Counted from the first letter of the stretch, positions 52,726-61,868 are shown. The stretch is 64,000 bases of DNA from Stenotrophomonas nitritireducens (GCF_001700965.1 NZ_CP016756.1:1302001-1366000), one strand, 5' to 3'. The notes: a model not told the origin generated them from the sequence alone. Made by a program: numbers and translations.

Positions 52726-54165
52726 ATGCATGATCTTCTGATCCGCAATGCGCTGATCTTCGATGGCAGCGACCAACCCGCAGTGGCCGGCGACGTCGCC
52801 ATCGATGGCGGCCGCATCACCGCGATAGGCCAGCTCGGCGCAGCGACGGCGGCAACTGTCGTCGATGCGCAGGGCCTGGCGTTGGCGCCGGGTTTCATCG
52901 ATGTGCATACCCACGATGACCTGGAAGTGATCCGCAACCCGGACATGCTCAGCAAGCTGTCACAGGGTGTGACCACGGTGGTGGTCGGCAACTGCGGCAT
53001 CAGTGCCAGTCCGGTGCAGATCCGCGACCAGGTACCGGATCCAATGAACCTGCTCGGTGATGCAGGGGATTTCCGCTATGCGGATTTCGCCAGCTACCGC
53101 AACGCGGTCGAACAGGCGGGCCCGGCCGTGAATGTTGCGGCGCTGGTCGGGCATACCGCGCTGCGGCAGAACCATATGGATAGCCTGGATCGCGCCGCCA
53201 CGGGTGAGGAAATCAGCGCGATGCGTGCACAGCTGCGCGACAGCCTCACGCAAGGCGCGCTGGGCCTGAGCAGCGGCCTGGCCTATGCCTCGGCGCATGC
53301 CGCACCGTCCACCGAGGTGGATGCGCTGGCCGAGGAACTGCCGCGCAACGGCCTGTATGCCACCCACCTGCGCGACGAATTCGGCGGCATCCTCGATGCG
53401 ATGGAAGAAGCCTTCCACGCTGCACGTGCGCCGCAGGCAGCGGTGCGTGTTTCACACCTGAAGTGTGCCGGCGTGGACAACTGGGGCCGCAGCGGCGAAG
53501 TGCTGGATTGCCTGCACGCCGCCTCGGCCAGCCAGGATGTGGCCTGCGACTGCTACCCGTATGCGGCCAGCGCCTCGACCCTGGACCTGAAGCAGGTCAC
53601 CGAGGCCTACGACATCCTGATCACCTGGTCCGAGCCCGCACCCGACCAGGGCGGCCGCCTGCTGGCCGAGATCGCCGCCGACTGGAAGGTCACGCTGATG
53701 GAAGCCGCCATCCGCCTGCAACCGGCCGGCGCGGTCTACCACGGCATGGACGAGGCCGATGTGCGCCGCATCCTGAGCCACCCGCTGACCATGATCGGCT
53801 CCGATGGCCTGCCGCGCGATCCACGCCCGCACCCACGCTTGTGGGGCACCTTCCCGCGTGTGCTGGGCCACTACGCGCGCGATCAACAGCTGTTCCCACT
53901 GCACACCGCCGTGCACAAGATGACCGGCCTGCCGGCCTCGCGTTTCGCGATGGGCGCGCGCGGCTTCATCCGTGCGGGCTGGTGCGCCGACCTGGTGCTG
54001 TTCGATCCGGGCCGGGTACGCGACACCGCCAGCTTCCACGATCCGATCCGCGCCGCCGAAGGCATCAACGCGGTCTGGGTCAACGGCTGCCTGAGCTATG
54101 ACGGCAGCCGCGTTGTTGCCCGCGCCGGCCGCTTCGTGCGGCCCGAGCCGGCACCGACCGCCTGA
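52726..54165 (+). CDS. N-acyl-D-amino-acid deacylase (D-aminoacylase)
   Basis: 479-residue amidohydrolase that removes the acyl group from N-acyl-D-amino acids. Metal site: DVHTHDDLEV (residues 59-68) and the Cys ligand of this family in GNCGIS; also VSHLKCAG and TMIGSDGLPRDPRPHPRLWG, the last with the conserved catalytic Asp. The start lies 3 nt after the regulator gene, so translation is coupled. With the D-amino-acid enzymes around it, it can feed free D-amino acids into the pathway. Confidence 0.93.
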   Translation: MHDLLIRNALIFDGSDQPAVAGDVAIDGGRITAIGQLGAATAATVVDAQGLALAPGFIDVHTHDDLEVIRNPDMLSKLSQGVTTVVVGNCGISASPVQIRDQVPDPMNLLGDAGDFRYADFASYRNAVEQAGPAVNVAALVGHTALRQNHMDSLDRAATGEEISAMRAQLRDSLTQGALGLSSGLAYASAHAAPSTEVDALAEELPRNGLYATHLRDEFGGILDAMEEAFHAARAPQAAVRVSHLKCAGVDNWGRSGEVLDCLHAASASQDVACDCYPYAASASTLDLKQVTEAYDILITWSEPAPDQGGRLLAEIAADWKVTLMEAAIRLQPAGAVYHGMDEADVRRILSHPLTMIGSDGLPRDPRPHPRLWGTFPRVLGHYARDQQLFPLHTAVHKMTGLPASRFAMGARGFIRAGWCADLVLFDPGRVRDTASFHDPIRAAEGINAVWVNGCLSYDGSRVVARAGRFVRPEPAPTA

Positions 54166-54198
54166 CTGATACCGCAGCATCCATGAAGAGGAATACCG

Positions 54199-54594
54199 AT
54201 GAGTGACATCAAACGCTACGGCGCCGAAGGTGGCGTTGGCCAGGGCAAACAGCACATGCCGTTCTCGCGCGCGGTCGAAGCCGATGGCTGGCTGTTCGTG
54301 TCCGGGCAGGTGCCGATGCGCGACGGCGAACTGGTGGCCGGCACCGTGACCGAACAATCGCATGTGGTCATCGGCAACGTGCTGGCGATCCTGGCCGAGG
54401 CCGGCTACGGCCCGGAGCATGTGGTGCGCTGCGGCGTCTGGCTGGACGACGCGCGCGATTTCTACGCCTTCAACGGCGTGTTCAAGCATTACTTCGGCGA
54501 AAACCCACCCGCCCGCGCCTGCGTCGAAAGCCGCATGGTGGTGGACTGCAAGGTGGAAGTGGACTGCGTGGCCTACAAGCGCCCGCAGCGCTGA
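54199..54594 (+). CDS. RidA-family imine/enamine deaminase
   Basis: 131 residues of the YjgF/YER057c/UK114 family. The conserved Arg lies in ACVESRMVVDCKVEVDCVA, and the N-terminal half shows WLFVSGQVPMRDGEL. Such proteins hydrolyse reactive 2-aminoacrylate-type imines released by PLP deaminases and amino-acid oxidases, exactly the products expected from the D-amino-acid enzyme here. A good AGAGGA Shine-Dalgarno precedes it. Last gene before the SMAG array. Confidence 0.9.
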   Translation: MSDIKRYGAEGGVGQGKQHMPFSRAVEADGWLFVSGQVPMRDGELVAGTVTEQSHVVIGNVLAILAEAGYGPEHVVRCGVWLDDARDFYAFNGVFKHYFGENPPARACVESRMVVDCKVEVDCVAYKRPQR

Positions 54595-54610
54595 TCCCAG
54601 GCCATCACCT

Positions 54611-54991
54611 GTAGTGCCGAGCCATGCTCGGCAGGGGCTTTACCGCAAGCCCCAAACGGTAGTGCCGAGCCATGCTCGGCAGAGGCTTTACCACAAGACC
54701 CAAACTGTAGTGCCGAGCCATGCTCGGCAGGGGCCTTACCGCAAGACCCAAACCGTAGTGCCGAGCCATGCTCGGCAGGGGCCTTACCGCAAGACCCAAA
54801 CCGTAGTGCCGAGCCATGCTCGGCAGAGGCTTTACCGCAAGACCCAAACTGTAGTGCCGAGCCATGCTCGGGCTTTGCCGGAAAGGCCCCTTGCCGAGCA
54901 TGGCTCGGCACTACAGCCCGCTTGGAAAGCCCTTGCCGAGCATGGCTCGGCACTACAGGTGATGCGGCAACCGAACATGGCTCGGCACCAC
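54611..54991. repeat. SMAG array with exact 48-bp period, plus inverted copies
   Basis: Six plus-strand copies begin at 54611, 54659, 54707, 54755, 54803 and 54851, each exactly 48 bp after the last. The 25-bp links between hairpins are also nearly identical (GGCCTTACCGCAAGACCCAAAC type), so this is a true tandem repeat, not independent insertions. The sixth copy is truncated in its hairpin. Three inverted copies follow at 54892-54914, 54934-54956 and a decayed one at 54969-54991. This fills the 510-bp gap between ridA and gltS. The reading frames that run through it are an effect of the period being a multiple of three. Confidence 0.95.
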
Positions 54992-55104
54992 ATTCGGGCG
55001 AGCAAGCGCCCCCTGAAACCCCGGCCAGTGCCAATAGGCCCGGTTGCTATTGTGCCGAGGGAACGACAAAGTTCGCCTTTCGCTGGTGTAAGGTCCCCGC
55101 CCTG

Positions 55105-56310
55105 ATGATCCAACTTGACGCAGTACAGACAGTCGCCTTTGCCGGCCTGACCCTGTTTGCCGGCTACGCATTGTGCCGCGCCATTCCGTTCTTCCGCCGC
55201 TACAACCTGCCCGAGCCGGTGGTTGGCGGCCTGCTGGTAGCACTGGCGGTGTGGTGGGCGCATGGTCAGCAGACCACCCTGTTCACGCTGGATACCACGC
55301 TGAAGACGCCCTTGATGGTGGCCTTCTTCACCACCCTGGGCATCAATGCCAGCGTGCGGTTACTACGGGTCAGCGGCAAGCAGGTGATGTTGTTCCTGCT
55401 GATCGGTAGCCTGTTCGCGGTGCTGCAGAACCTGATCGGCATCAGCGTGGCCAAGCTGTTCGGCCTGAATCCAATGTTCGGTGTGCTGGCCGGCTCGGCC
55501 ACGCTGACCGGTGGCCCGGCAACCGGCCTGGCCTTTGCTGGCCATTTCGAGCAGGCCGGCCTGGTCGGCGCGGAAAGCCTGGCAGTGACCGCAGCAATGG
55601 CCGGCATCATCTGTGGCGGCCTGGTCGGCGGCCCGGTGATCACCGTGCTGATGCAGCGCTTCAAGGTGGCCCATCCCAGCCAGAAAGCGACCGGCGCGCA
55701 GCTTGGCGAGGACGAAGCCGTCACCGTGCGTTACCCCAGCGAATCCGCACGCGAGTTCGATGCACTCAAGAGCATCGTCGTGCTGCTGATGGCGATGTGG
55801 CTCGGCGTCTGGGTGGGCAAGGGTTTTGAAGGCCTGGGCCTGACCCTGCCGACCTATATCGGCGCGATGCTGGTGGGCGCGGTGATCCGCAACATCGACG
55901 ACTACACCGGCTGGATCAAACTGTCGGTGCCCACTACCGACCTGATCGGCAATATCTGCCTGGCGCTGTTCCTGGCCATCGCGCTGATGGATCTCAAACT
56001 CTGGGAACTGGCCGGCATGGGCTTCCCGCTGCTGGTCAACCTGATCATCCAGGTGACGGTGGTGGCGCTGTTCGCGGTGCCGATCTACTGGCTGATGGGA
56101 CGCGACTACGACGCGGCGGTGATGGGCGGCGGCTTCATTGGCTTCATGCTCGGCACCACCGCCAATGCGATGGCGGTGATGCGCCGCCTGGCCCAGCGCT
56201 ATGGGCCGGCGCCGCGCGCCTTCCTGGTGGCACCGCTGGTCGGCGCGTTCTTCATCGACTTCATCAACGCCCTGATCATCACCGGCTTCCTCAACTTCTG
56301 GCCGCACTGA
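55105..56310 (+). CDS. gltS: Sodium/glutamate symporter
   Basis: Sodium-coupled glutamate importer, 401 residues, as usual for GltS. Two pseudo-symmetric halves each carry a Gly-rich re-entrant loop: ATLTGGPATGLAFAG and GGGFIGFMLGTTANAMAVM. The N-terminal YNLPEPVVGGLLVAL is typical. ATG at 55105 has AAGG upstream; the frame is open further back only through the repeats. It lies just before dadA and may import the amino acids that the block degrades; GltS of E. coli also accepts D-glutamate. Confidence 0.93.
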   Translation: MIQLDAVQTVAFAGLTLFAGYALCRAIPFFRRYNLPEPVVGGLLVALAVWWAHGQQTTLFTLDTTLKTPLMVAFFTTLGINASVRLLRVSGKQVMLFLLIGSLFAVLQNLIGISVAKLFGLNPMFGVLAGSATLTGGPATGLAFAGHFEQAGLVGAESLAVTAAMAGIICGGLVGGPVITVLMQRFKVAHPSQKATGAQLGEDEAVTVRYPSESAREFDALKSIVVLLMAMWLGVWVGKGFEGLGLTLPTYIGAMLVGAVIRNIDDYTGWIKLSVPTTDLIGNICLALFLAIALMDLKLWELAGMGFPLLVNLIIQVTVVALFAVPIYWLMGRDYDAAVMGGGFIGFMLGTTANAMAVMRRLAQRYGPAPRAFLVAPLVGAFFIDFINALIITGFLNFWPH

Positions 56311-56395
56311 TCGGCCGGTTCCGTGCGCCATACCCGTGCCTTGCGCGCGGGTTGGCGCGACAATGGCGGCTCACCTGCCCCATGCTGCTCCGCTG

Positions 56396-57637
56396 ATGAC
56401 CCCCAACGCTGTGCCCCCGGTTTCTTCTGGCCATGACCTCATCGTCATTGGCGCTGGCGTGGTGGGCCTGGCCACGGCGTATGCCGCAGCGAAGCGGGGC
56501 CGCTCGGTGCTGCTGCTGGATCGCAATACCGGCCCGGCATTGGGCACCTCGTTCGCCAATGGCGCACAGCTCAGCTACGCCTACACCGACGCCATGGCCG
56601 GCCCCGCCACCTGGGCACAGCTGCCGGAGATGGCCTTCGGCCGTAACGGTCCCTTCCGCACGCGCTGGTCGGCGGACCCGGATTTCCTGCGCTGGGGGCT
56701 GGCGTTCCTGCGCCAGGCCAGTAGCGGCGGCCTGCATCGCAATACCCTGGCCACGCTGCAACTGGCGCTGGAATCGCGCTCAGCCATGCAGGCCCTGCTG
56801 CAACAGCATCCCATCGATTTCGATCATCAGGTCTCCGGCAAGCTGCACCTGTACCCCTCGGCCGAGGCGATGCAGGGCGCAGCGGCGATGATCGCACTCA
56901 AGCGCACAAGTGGCGTGCAGCAACGGCTGGTGGATGCCGACGAAGCTCGCGCCATCGAACCGGCGCTCGCTGGCGCGCCGTGGCTGGGCGGCGCGGTCTA
57001 CTCACCCGACGAGGAAGCCGGCGACCCCTACCGTTTCAGTCAGGGCCTGCTGCAGGTGCTGCAACAGGACTATGGCCTGCAGGCGTGGTTCGGCTTCGAC
57101 ACGCAGTCGTTGCGCCATGCCGATGGACGCTGGCAGCTGCAGGCCCGCGATGGCCGCAGCGTGCAGGCGGCGCGCGTGGTGGTCTGTGCCGGCATCGACA
57201 GCGTTGTGCTGCTCAAGCCACTACGTCAGCGCATGCCGCTGATGGCAATCAAGGGCTATTCCTTCACCGCGCCGCTGGGCGCCAACGCACCCAGAGTCAG
57301 CCTCACCGATACCAAGCGCAAGCTGGTGTTCTGCCGCCTGGGCAGCCGTATCCGCGTTGCAGGGCTGGCCGACCTCAATGACTGGGATCCCGCACCAGAG
57401 CCGGCGCGGCTTGCCACCCTGATCGCGCAGGCGCGCGCCTCGCTGCCCGAGGCAGCCGACTACGATCACATCGAAAGCAGCTGGGCCGGGCTGCGCCCGG
57501 TCACGCCGTGGACGTCACCCATCATCCGCACGCTTGGCGATGGCCTGGCCTGCAACATCGGCCACGGCATGCTCGGCTGGACGCTGGCGATGGGCAGTGG
57601 CGAGCGCGTGGTGCGGCAACTGCTCGACACGCCCTGA
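56396..57637 (+). CDS. dadA: D-amino-acid dehydrogenase (DadA family)
   Basis: FAD-dependent, membrane-associated oxidation of D-amino acids to keto acids via an imine, passing electrons to the respiratory chain. About 413 residues. FAD-binding motif HDLIVIGAGVVGLATAYAAAKRG at the N-terminus, GTSFANGAQLSYAYTDA typical of DadA, and the C-terminal AGLRPVTPWTSPIIRTL with GHGMLGWTLAMGSG. ATG at 56396 was chosen; 56363 is also possible. The paralog family is broad, so the substrate is unproven. Converges with the QEGLA gene with 6 bp between. Confidence 0.88.
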   Translation: MTPNAVPPVSSGHDLIVIGAGVVGLATAYAAAKRGRSVLLLDRNTGPALGTSFANGAQLSYAYTDAMAGPATWAQLPEMAFGRNGPFRTRWSADPDFLRWGLAFLRQASSGGLHRNTLATLQLALESRSAMQALLQQHPIDFDHQVSGKLHLYPSAEAMQGAAAMIALKRTSGVQQRLVDADEARAIEPALAGAPWLGGAVYSPDEEAGDPYRFSQGLLQVLQQDYGLQAWFGFDTQSLRHADGRWQLQARDGRSVQAARVVVCAGIDSVVLLKPLRQRMPLMAIKGYSFTAPLGANAPRVSLTDTKRKLVFCRLGSRIRVAGLADLNDWDPAPEPARLATLIAQARASLPEAADYDHIESSWAGLRPVTPWTSPIIRTLGDGLACNIGHGMLGWTLAMGSGERVVRQLLDTP

Positions 57638-57643
57638 ACGCTC

Positions 57644-58900
57644 TCAGGTGTCGCTGATCTGGTCCATGCGGATACGGTTGGCGAACAGCGAGAACGCCAA
57701 CGCGCCGGCCAGACCATTGGCGCGATGGATCCACTGCGGCAACCAGCGTGGCGGCGCCAGCACGCCAGCGTCGAACAACGGCGTCAGCGCCACCGCATCG
57801 CCCAGGGTCATCTTGCCGGCAAACAGCCAACGACAGGTCTGCAGCTTTTCATCGCGCAGCATCTGCCGGAAGAAGGTGTGCACCGAGACCAATCCGCGCA
57901 GGTAGACGGTGTCCTTGGTGAAGGCGGCACCGCCACTGGTCGGCACGCCACGGAACACGCGCTGGGCCGAGGAGAAGCTTTCCTCGGCGGTCTGCCCGGC
58001 AGCACGGAAGAAATTGAAGATCTCGATGAAATCGGCACCGTCGCGCGCCATCGCGATCGCCTCGATACGCAGGCTGATGCGCTTCAGCCGCTGGATGTCG
58101 ATGCTGCCGGTGATCTGCTCGGCGAAGGTGGCCAGGCCTTCCTGGGTGGCGGTGATACGCGGCGAGGCCAATGCAAGACTGGGCAGCAGGGTCTGCTCGC
58201 GCCCATTGAGGGCGGTCAGCGAATGCACCAGCGCCTCATGGTGGTACAGCTGGGCGCGGTCGTAGGCACTGAACGTGGCGCTGGTGCGCAGGCGGATGCG
58301 GGTGGCGCCAGCGGCGGCCTTGGCGATCAGTTCGCGGTCCAGTTCCACCGTGATCAGGCGCCCGTCGAAGAAATCATCCAGGTCACTCTGCAGCATCAGC
58401 TGCAGCGCGGTGGCCGACACCGGCACCTGTTCTTCCGGCGCCAGCAGTTCGTGGTCGAGTTCCTCGGCGATCTGGATGAAATGGCGGGCGGCATCGCGGG
58501 TGGTCGGGCCATTGCCGGGCATGGGCTGCTCCGGCACGCCAAACAACTGCGCCGAATAGGTATCCACCGCACGCGTGCCCAGGGCTTCCAGCAAGCCTGC
58601 GGCCAGGTCCCAGCTGTGCGCCGAGTCGTGCACGTAGACGCCGAGTGGATGCGAGGTATCGGCCGCGGCCATGATCGCGGCCAGTTCGCGCCGCGTATCG
58701 CTGAAATCCTGTTTCGGGTACTGCACCTGCGGCAGCAGCGGTTTGCCACGTGCGACGCTGTCGAGGAACGGCGCCTGGGTGGTCGCCGGCCAACTGGTCA
58801 GCCCCAGCAGGCGGACGCCGCGCACCGCCGCCACCATGCGCGCATCGAGCGCGGCGTGGTGGCCGATGGCCGGATCATTGTGCATATCAGCCGTGCCCAT
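57644..58900 (-). CDS. QEGLA-motif (DUF1704) metallopeptidase-like protein
   Basis: 418 residues. It carries the motif that names the family, TQEGLA (252-257), and before it HHEALVH, giving an H-E-x-x-x-H pattern at residues 221-226 with Glu254 as a possible third ligand. Bacterial members are labelled 'flavohemoglobin expression-modulating QEGLA motif protein'; eukaryotic members include the tubulin tyrosine carboxypeptidase MATCAP, which uses the same H-E-x3-H arrangement. A zinc carboxypeptidase activity is therefore plausible. ATG at 58900 with GAGG upstream is preferred over TTG at 58915. No flavohemoglobin gene is nearby. Confidence 0.85.
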   Translation of the reverse strand: MGTADMHNDPAIGHHAALDARMVAAVRGVRLLGLTSWPATTQAPFLDSVARGKPLLPQVQYPKQDFSDTRRELAAIMAAADTSHPLGVYVHDSAHSWDLAAGLLEALGTRAVDTYSAQLFGVPEQPMPGNGPTTRDAARHFIQIAEELDHELLAPEEQVPVSATALQLMLQSDLDDFFDGRLITVELDRELIAKAAAGATRIRLRTSATFSAYDRAQLYHHEALVHSLTALNGREQTLLPSLALASPRITATQEGLATFAEQITGSIDIQRLKRISLRIEAIAMARDGADFIEIFNFFRAAGQTAEESFSSAQRVFRGVPTSGGAAFTKDTVYLRGLVSVHTFFRQMLRDEKLQTCRWLFAGKMTLGDAVALTPLFDAGVLAPPRWLPQWIHRANGLAGALAFSLFANRIRMDQISDT

Positions 58901-58948
58901 GCCTGCCTCGTTCAAATCACGTCATTGAGCGCAGCGATCGCGCTCTTT

Positions 58949-58973
58949 GTAGGAGCGGCGTAAGCCGCGAAGC
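58949..58973 (+). repeat. Solitary REP half-element
   Basis: GTAGGAGCGGCGTAAGCCGC followed by GAAGC, one arm of the REP family seen at 29355 and 40022, with no inverted partner close by. The rest of the gap to rsgA (58974-59140) has a GGCCCGAAGGCATGGCCTTCGGTC palindrome and a GCCATGC-type palindrome near 59100, but no gene. Confidence 0.7.
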
Positions 58974-59140
58974 CACAACCGCATCAATGCTGCGAACAGC
59001 TTACCCCTCCCCAACCCGCCCGGCCCGAAGGCATGGCCTTCGGTCGTTCATCAGGCCGCGCGCCAGTGGCGCGCAAGCAGCCTTCTTCACCCCCTTTGCC
59101 ATGCAAAAGGGAGGGAGTAGAAGCAAAAGCGGCCACAGCC

Positions 59141-60238
59141 TCAGCGCCGTTTGCCCTTATTGATCGGCCGCCACTGCGCACCGCGCCCAGTGTGCTTGCG
59201 TTCGGTGGCCTGTTCGGCCTGGCGCTGCGCCAGCTTGGCGGCGGCCAGCGCGACTTCCTCGCGCAGTTTGAGGTAACTCTCCAGCCGGGTTTCATCGATG
59301 TCGCCGCGTTCGATGGCTTCCTGCACCGCACACCCAGGTTCGCTGTGATGCGAGCAGTTGCGGAATTTGCACTGCGTGGTGAGTTCTTCGATATCGGCAA
59401 ACCCGCCCTCGGAAAGCGTTTCCTCGCCGGTGGGCTTGAGCTCCCGCATGCCCGGGGTATCGATCAGGCAGGCACCGTAGGGCAACGGCATCAGCGCGCG
59501 ATGGGTGGTGGTATGGCGGCCGCGCGAATCATTGCCGCGCACTTCATTGGTCTTCATCCGGTCCTCGCCCAACAACGTGTTGGTCAAGGTGGATTTGCCG
59601 GCACCGGAGGAACCCACCAGCACCACCGTATTGCCTGGGCCCAGCCACGGCAGCAGGGCGGAAACACTTTCCGGATCCTTGCCGTTGATCGCCAGCAATG
59701 GAATCTGCTGCGCGGCCAGGTCTTCCAGCACCGCCAGTGCATCTTCGCTGTAGTCGGTCTGGTCGGCCTTGGTCAGCACCACCACCGGTGACGCGCCACC
59801 GCCGCCTACCAGCAGCAGATAGCGTTCGATGCGGCGCGGGTTGAAGTCCGCATCCAGCCCACAGACGATGAACACCGTATCGATGTTGGCCGCGATCACC
59901 TGCTGGTGATAGTGCTCACCTGCGGCGCCGCGCTTGATCGAGGTATGTCGTGGCAGCAGCGCGACGATGCGCTTGCCTTCCAGTAGCACCCAGTCGCCTA
60001 CCGCGGCACGTTCGTGGCTGGGGAAGCGCGGACGCTGCCATTCCGGTGGCGACTCGGTCTTGAGGCTGGCCTCGGGCGCGTCGGCCACCACATAGCCGGA
60101 ACGGTGCTGCTCGATCACCCGCCCAGGCCGCGCCTGCGGGTGCTCCGCAAAGGCCGCCTGCCAGGCCGGATCCTCGGGGGCACCAGGCCAGGGCCAGCCG
60201 ATATAACGCAGCGAATCGAAATCGATGGAATCTGTCAT
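59141..60238 (-). CDS. rsgA: Ribosome small-subunit-dependent GTPase A
   Basis: Circularly permuted GTPase that helps late 30S maturation. 365 residues: N-terminal OB-type domain, then GTPase motifs in the permuted order G4 (VVLTKAD), G1 (LVGSSGAGKSTLTN), G3 (DTPGMREL), and a C-terminal zinc site CKFRNCSHHSEPGC. A basic tail (ERKHTGRGAQWRPINKGKRR) ends the protein. Monocistronic. Confidence 0.96.
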   Translation of the reverse strand: MTDSIDFDSLRYIGWPWPGAPEDPAWQAAFAEHPQARPGRVIEQHRSGYVVADAPEASLKTESPPEWQRPRFPSHERAAVGDWVLLEGKRIVALLPRHTSIKRGAAGEHYHQQVIAANIDTVFIVCGLDADFNPRRIERYLLLVGGGGASPVVVLTKADQTDYSEDALAVLEDLAAQQIPLLAINGKDPESVSALLPWLGPGNTVVLVGSSGAGKSTLTNTLLGEDRMKTNEVRGNDSRGRHTTTHRALMPLPYGACLIDTPGMRELKPTGEETLSEGGFADIEELTTQCKFRNCSHHSEPGCAVQEAIERGDIDETRLESYLKLREEVALAAAKLAQRQAEQATERKHTGRGAQWRPINKGKRR

Positions 60239-60326
60239 TGCCCGATTCTACCGGGGTAGGGCTTGCCGCCGGGAATGTGGCGTTGTCAGGGCCTGAACCA
60301 AAGCAGAGCGAGAGCACCCTTCCCGG

Positions 60327-60432
60327 CCCTCCCCTGCGCTGCGCGCAAGGGAGGGGGCTGAGCTCCCTCCCCTCGCTGCAAGGGTTGGGGAGGGATGCTT
60401 GGCTCCCTCCCTTTGCCGCGGGCAAGGGAGGG
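60327..60432. repeat. Three tandem CCCTCCC/GGGAGGG palindromes
   Basis: Palindromes at 60327-60355, 60365-60394 and 60405-60432, each CCCTCCC...GGGAGGG with a different loop (GCGCTGCGCGC, CTCGCTGCAAGGGTT, TTGCCGCGGGCAA). They fill most of the 349-bp gap between divergent rsgA and alaA. No gene or clear promoter was seen in the remainder. Confidence 0.8.
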
Positions 60433-60587
60433 TTGCGGACAGGTGCCCTTGACCCTCGTTTCAGCACTTGCTTTTACCTGTAACCAAAGCCCAATCCGGA
60501 TTCCCCTGAACCGACTCCCAAGCCCCGCCCCGCAGCGCAACAATTCGGCTACCATGCCAAGTCCATGCCCTTGATGGCCCTGAGAAA

Positions 60588-61859
60588 ATGTCAAGCCCTG
60601 TCAAACCGCTAGCCACCCGTGAACGCCTGTCTGAAGTCCGCTACGAGATCCGTGGTGAACTGGCCCGACGAGCGCGGGAGCTGGAGGCCCAGGGCCACAA
60701 GCTGATCAAGCTCAACATCGGCAACCCCGGCGCATTCGGCTTCCGTGCGCCGGCTCACCTGCAGCACGCCATCGCCGATGACATGGGCCGCACGGATCCC
60801 TATACCCATCAGCAGGGCCTGCCGGTGGCGCGTGAAGCCATCGCCGCCGCCTATGCCCGTCGTGGCGCACCCGATGCGGTGGCGGACCGTGTGTTCCTGG
60901 GCAACGGCGTGTCCGAGCTGATCGATCTGTCGCTGCGTGCCCTGCTCAACCCGGGCGACGAAGTACTGATCCCCTCGCCGGACTATCCGCTGTGGTCGGC
61001 AGCCACCATCCTCAACGACGGCCGCCCGGTGTATTACCGCTGCCGCCCGGAAAACGGCTTCCTGCCCGACCCGGTGGAGATGGAAGCGCTGGTGTCCTCG
61101 CGCACCCGCGCCATCGTGCTGATCAACCCGAACAACCCGGCCGGCGCCAGCTACCCGCGCGAGCTGCTGGAAAAAATCGTCGCCATCGCCCGCAAGCACA
61201 ACCTGTTGCTGCTGGTGGACGAAATCTACGACCAGATCCTCTACGACGGTGCCCAGTTCCAGCCGGTCGCTCCATTGGCCGGCGACCATCCTTGCCTCAC
61301 CTTCAGCGGCCTGAGCAAGGTGCACCGCGCCTGCGGTTGGCGCGTGGGCTGGATGCTGCTGTCCGGTGCAGGCGAGCAGCTGGGTGAATTCCGCGCCGCA
61401 CTGGATCTGCTCAGCGCACTGCGCCTGTGCGCCAACGTGCCCGGCCAGTACGCGATCGAAGCCGCTGTCAGCGGCCCGGACACCATTTCCGAACTGTGCA
61501 GCCCTGGCGGCCGCCTCTACGAAACCCGCCGTGCGGTGATCGAGGCCTGCGAGGCCAGCGAGCACCTGTCACTGGTAGCACCGGCCGGCGCGCTGTACGC
61601 ATTCCCGGCGGTGATCGGCCCGGCCGCACAGGGCTTTGATGACCACGACTTCGCCCTGCAGCTGATGGAAGAAGAAGGCGTGCTGGTGGTGCCGGGTTCG
61701 AGCTTCAACGTGCCTTATCGCAACCACTTCCGCGTCACCTTGCTGCCCGAGGCCAGCGTGATGCGCGAGGTGTTCGGCCGCATCGACAAGCTGCTGAGCC
61801 GGCGTGCGGAAGCGGTCACCAAAGTGGTGCAGCTCAAGCCACGCAGCGCGGTGGGCTGA
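60588..61859 (+). CDS. alaA: Alanine transaminase AlaA-like aminotransferase
   Basis: PLP fold-type I aminotransferase, 423 residues, that makes alanine from pyruvate and glutamate. The PLP lysine is Lys244 in FSGLSKVHRACGWRVGW; other marks are NIGNPGAFGFRAP, GNGVSELIDLSLRALLNPGDEVL, INPNNPAGA, VDEIYDQILYDG and FRVTLLP with the carboxylate Arg. The E. coli AlaA lysine is at nearly the same position. It is 9 bp upstream of the SGNH hydrolase gene. Confidence 0.93.
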   Translation: MSSPVKPLATRERLSEVRYEIRGELARRARELEAQGHKLIKLNIGNPGAFGFRAPAHLQHAIADDMGRTDPYTHQQGLPVAREAIAAAYARRGAPDAVADRVFLGNGVSELIDLSLRALLNPGDEVLIPSPDYPLWSAATILNDGRPVYYRCRPENGFLPDPVEMEALVSSRTRAIVLINPNNPAGASYPRELLEKIVAIARKHNLLLLVDEIYDQILYDGAQFQPVAPLAGDHPCLTFSGLSKVHRACGWRVGWMLLSGAGEQLGEFRAALDLLSALRLCANVPGQYAIEAAVSGPDTISELCSPGGRLYETRRAVIEACEASEHLSLVAPAGALYAFPAVIGPAAQGFDDHDFALQLMEEEGVLVVPGSSFNVPYRNHFRVTLLPEASVMREVFGRIDKLLSRRAEAVTKVVQLKPRSAVG

Positions 61860-61868
61860 TCGGCCTTG

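Noticed and set aside
54611..54898. Possible CRISPR array (regular repeats with short spacers)
   Set aside because: The links between repeats are nearly identical rather than unique, the repeat is a SMAG hairpin, and there are no cas genes.
54573..55034. Frames with repeated MARHY / AEHGSALQ units that look like a repeat protein
   Set aside because: They are translations of the 48-bp SMAG array; the frame stays open only because 48 is divisible by three.
57644..58900. Assigning a nitric-oxide or flavohemoglobin role to the QEGLA protein
   Set aside because: The family label is historical and no flavohemoglobin gene is nearby; only the metallopeptidase-like motif is visible.
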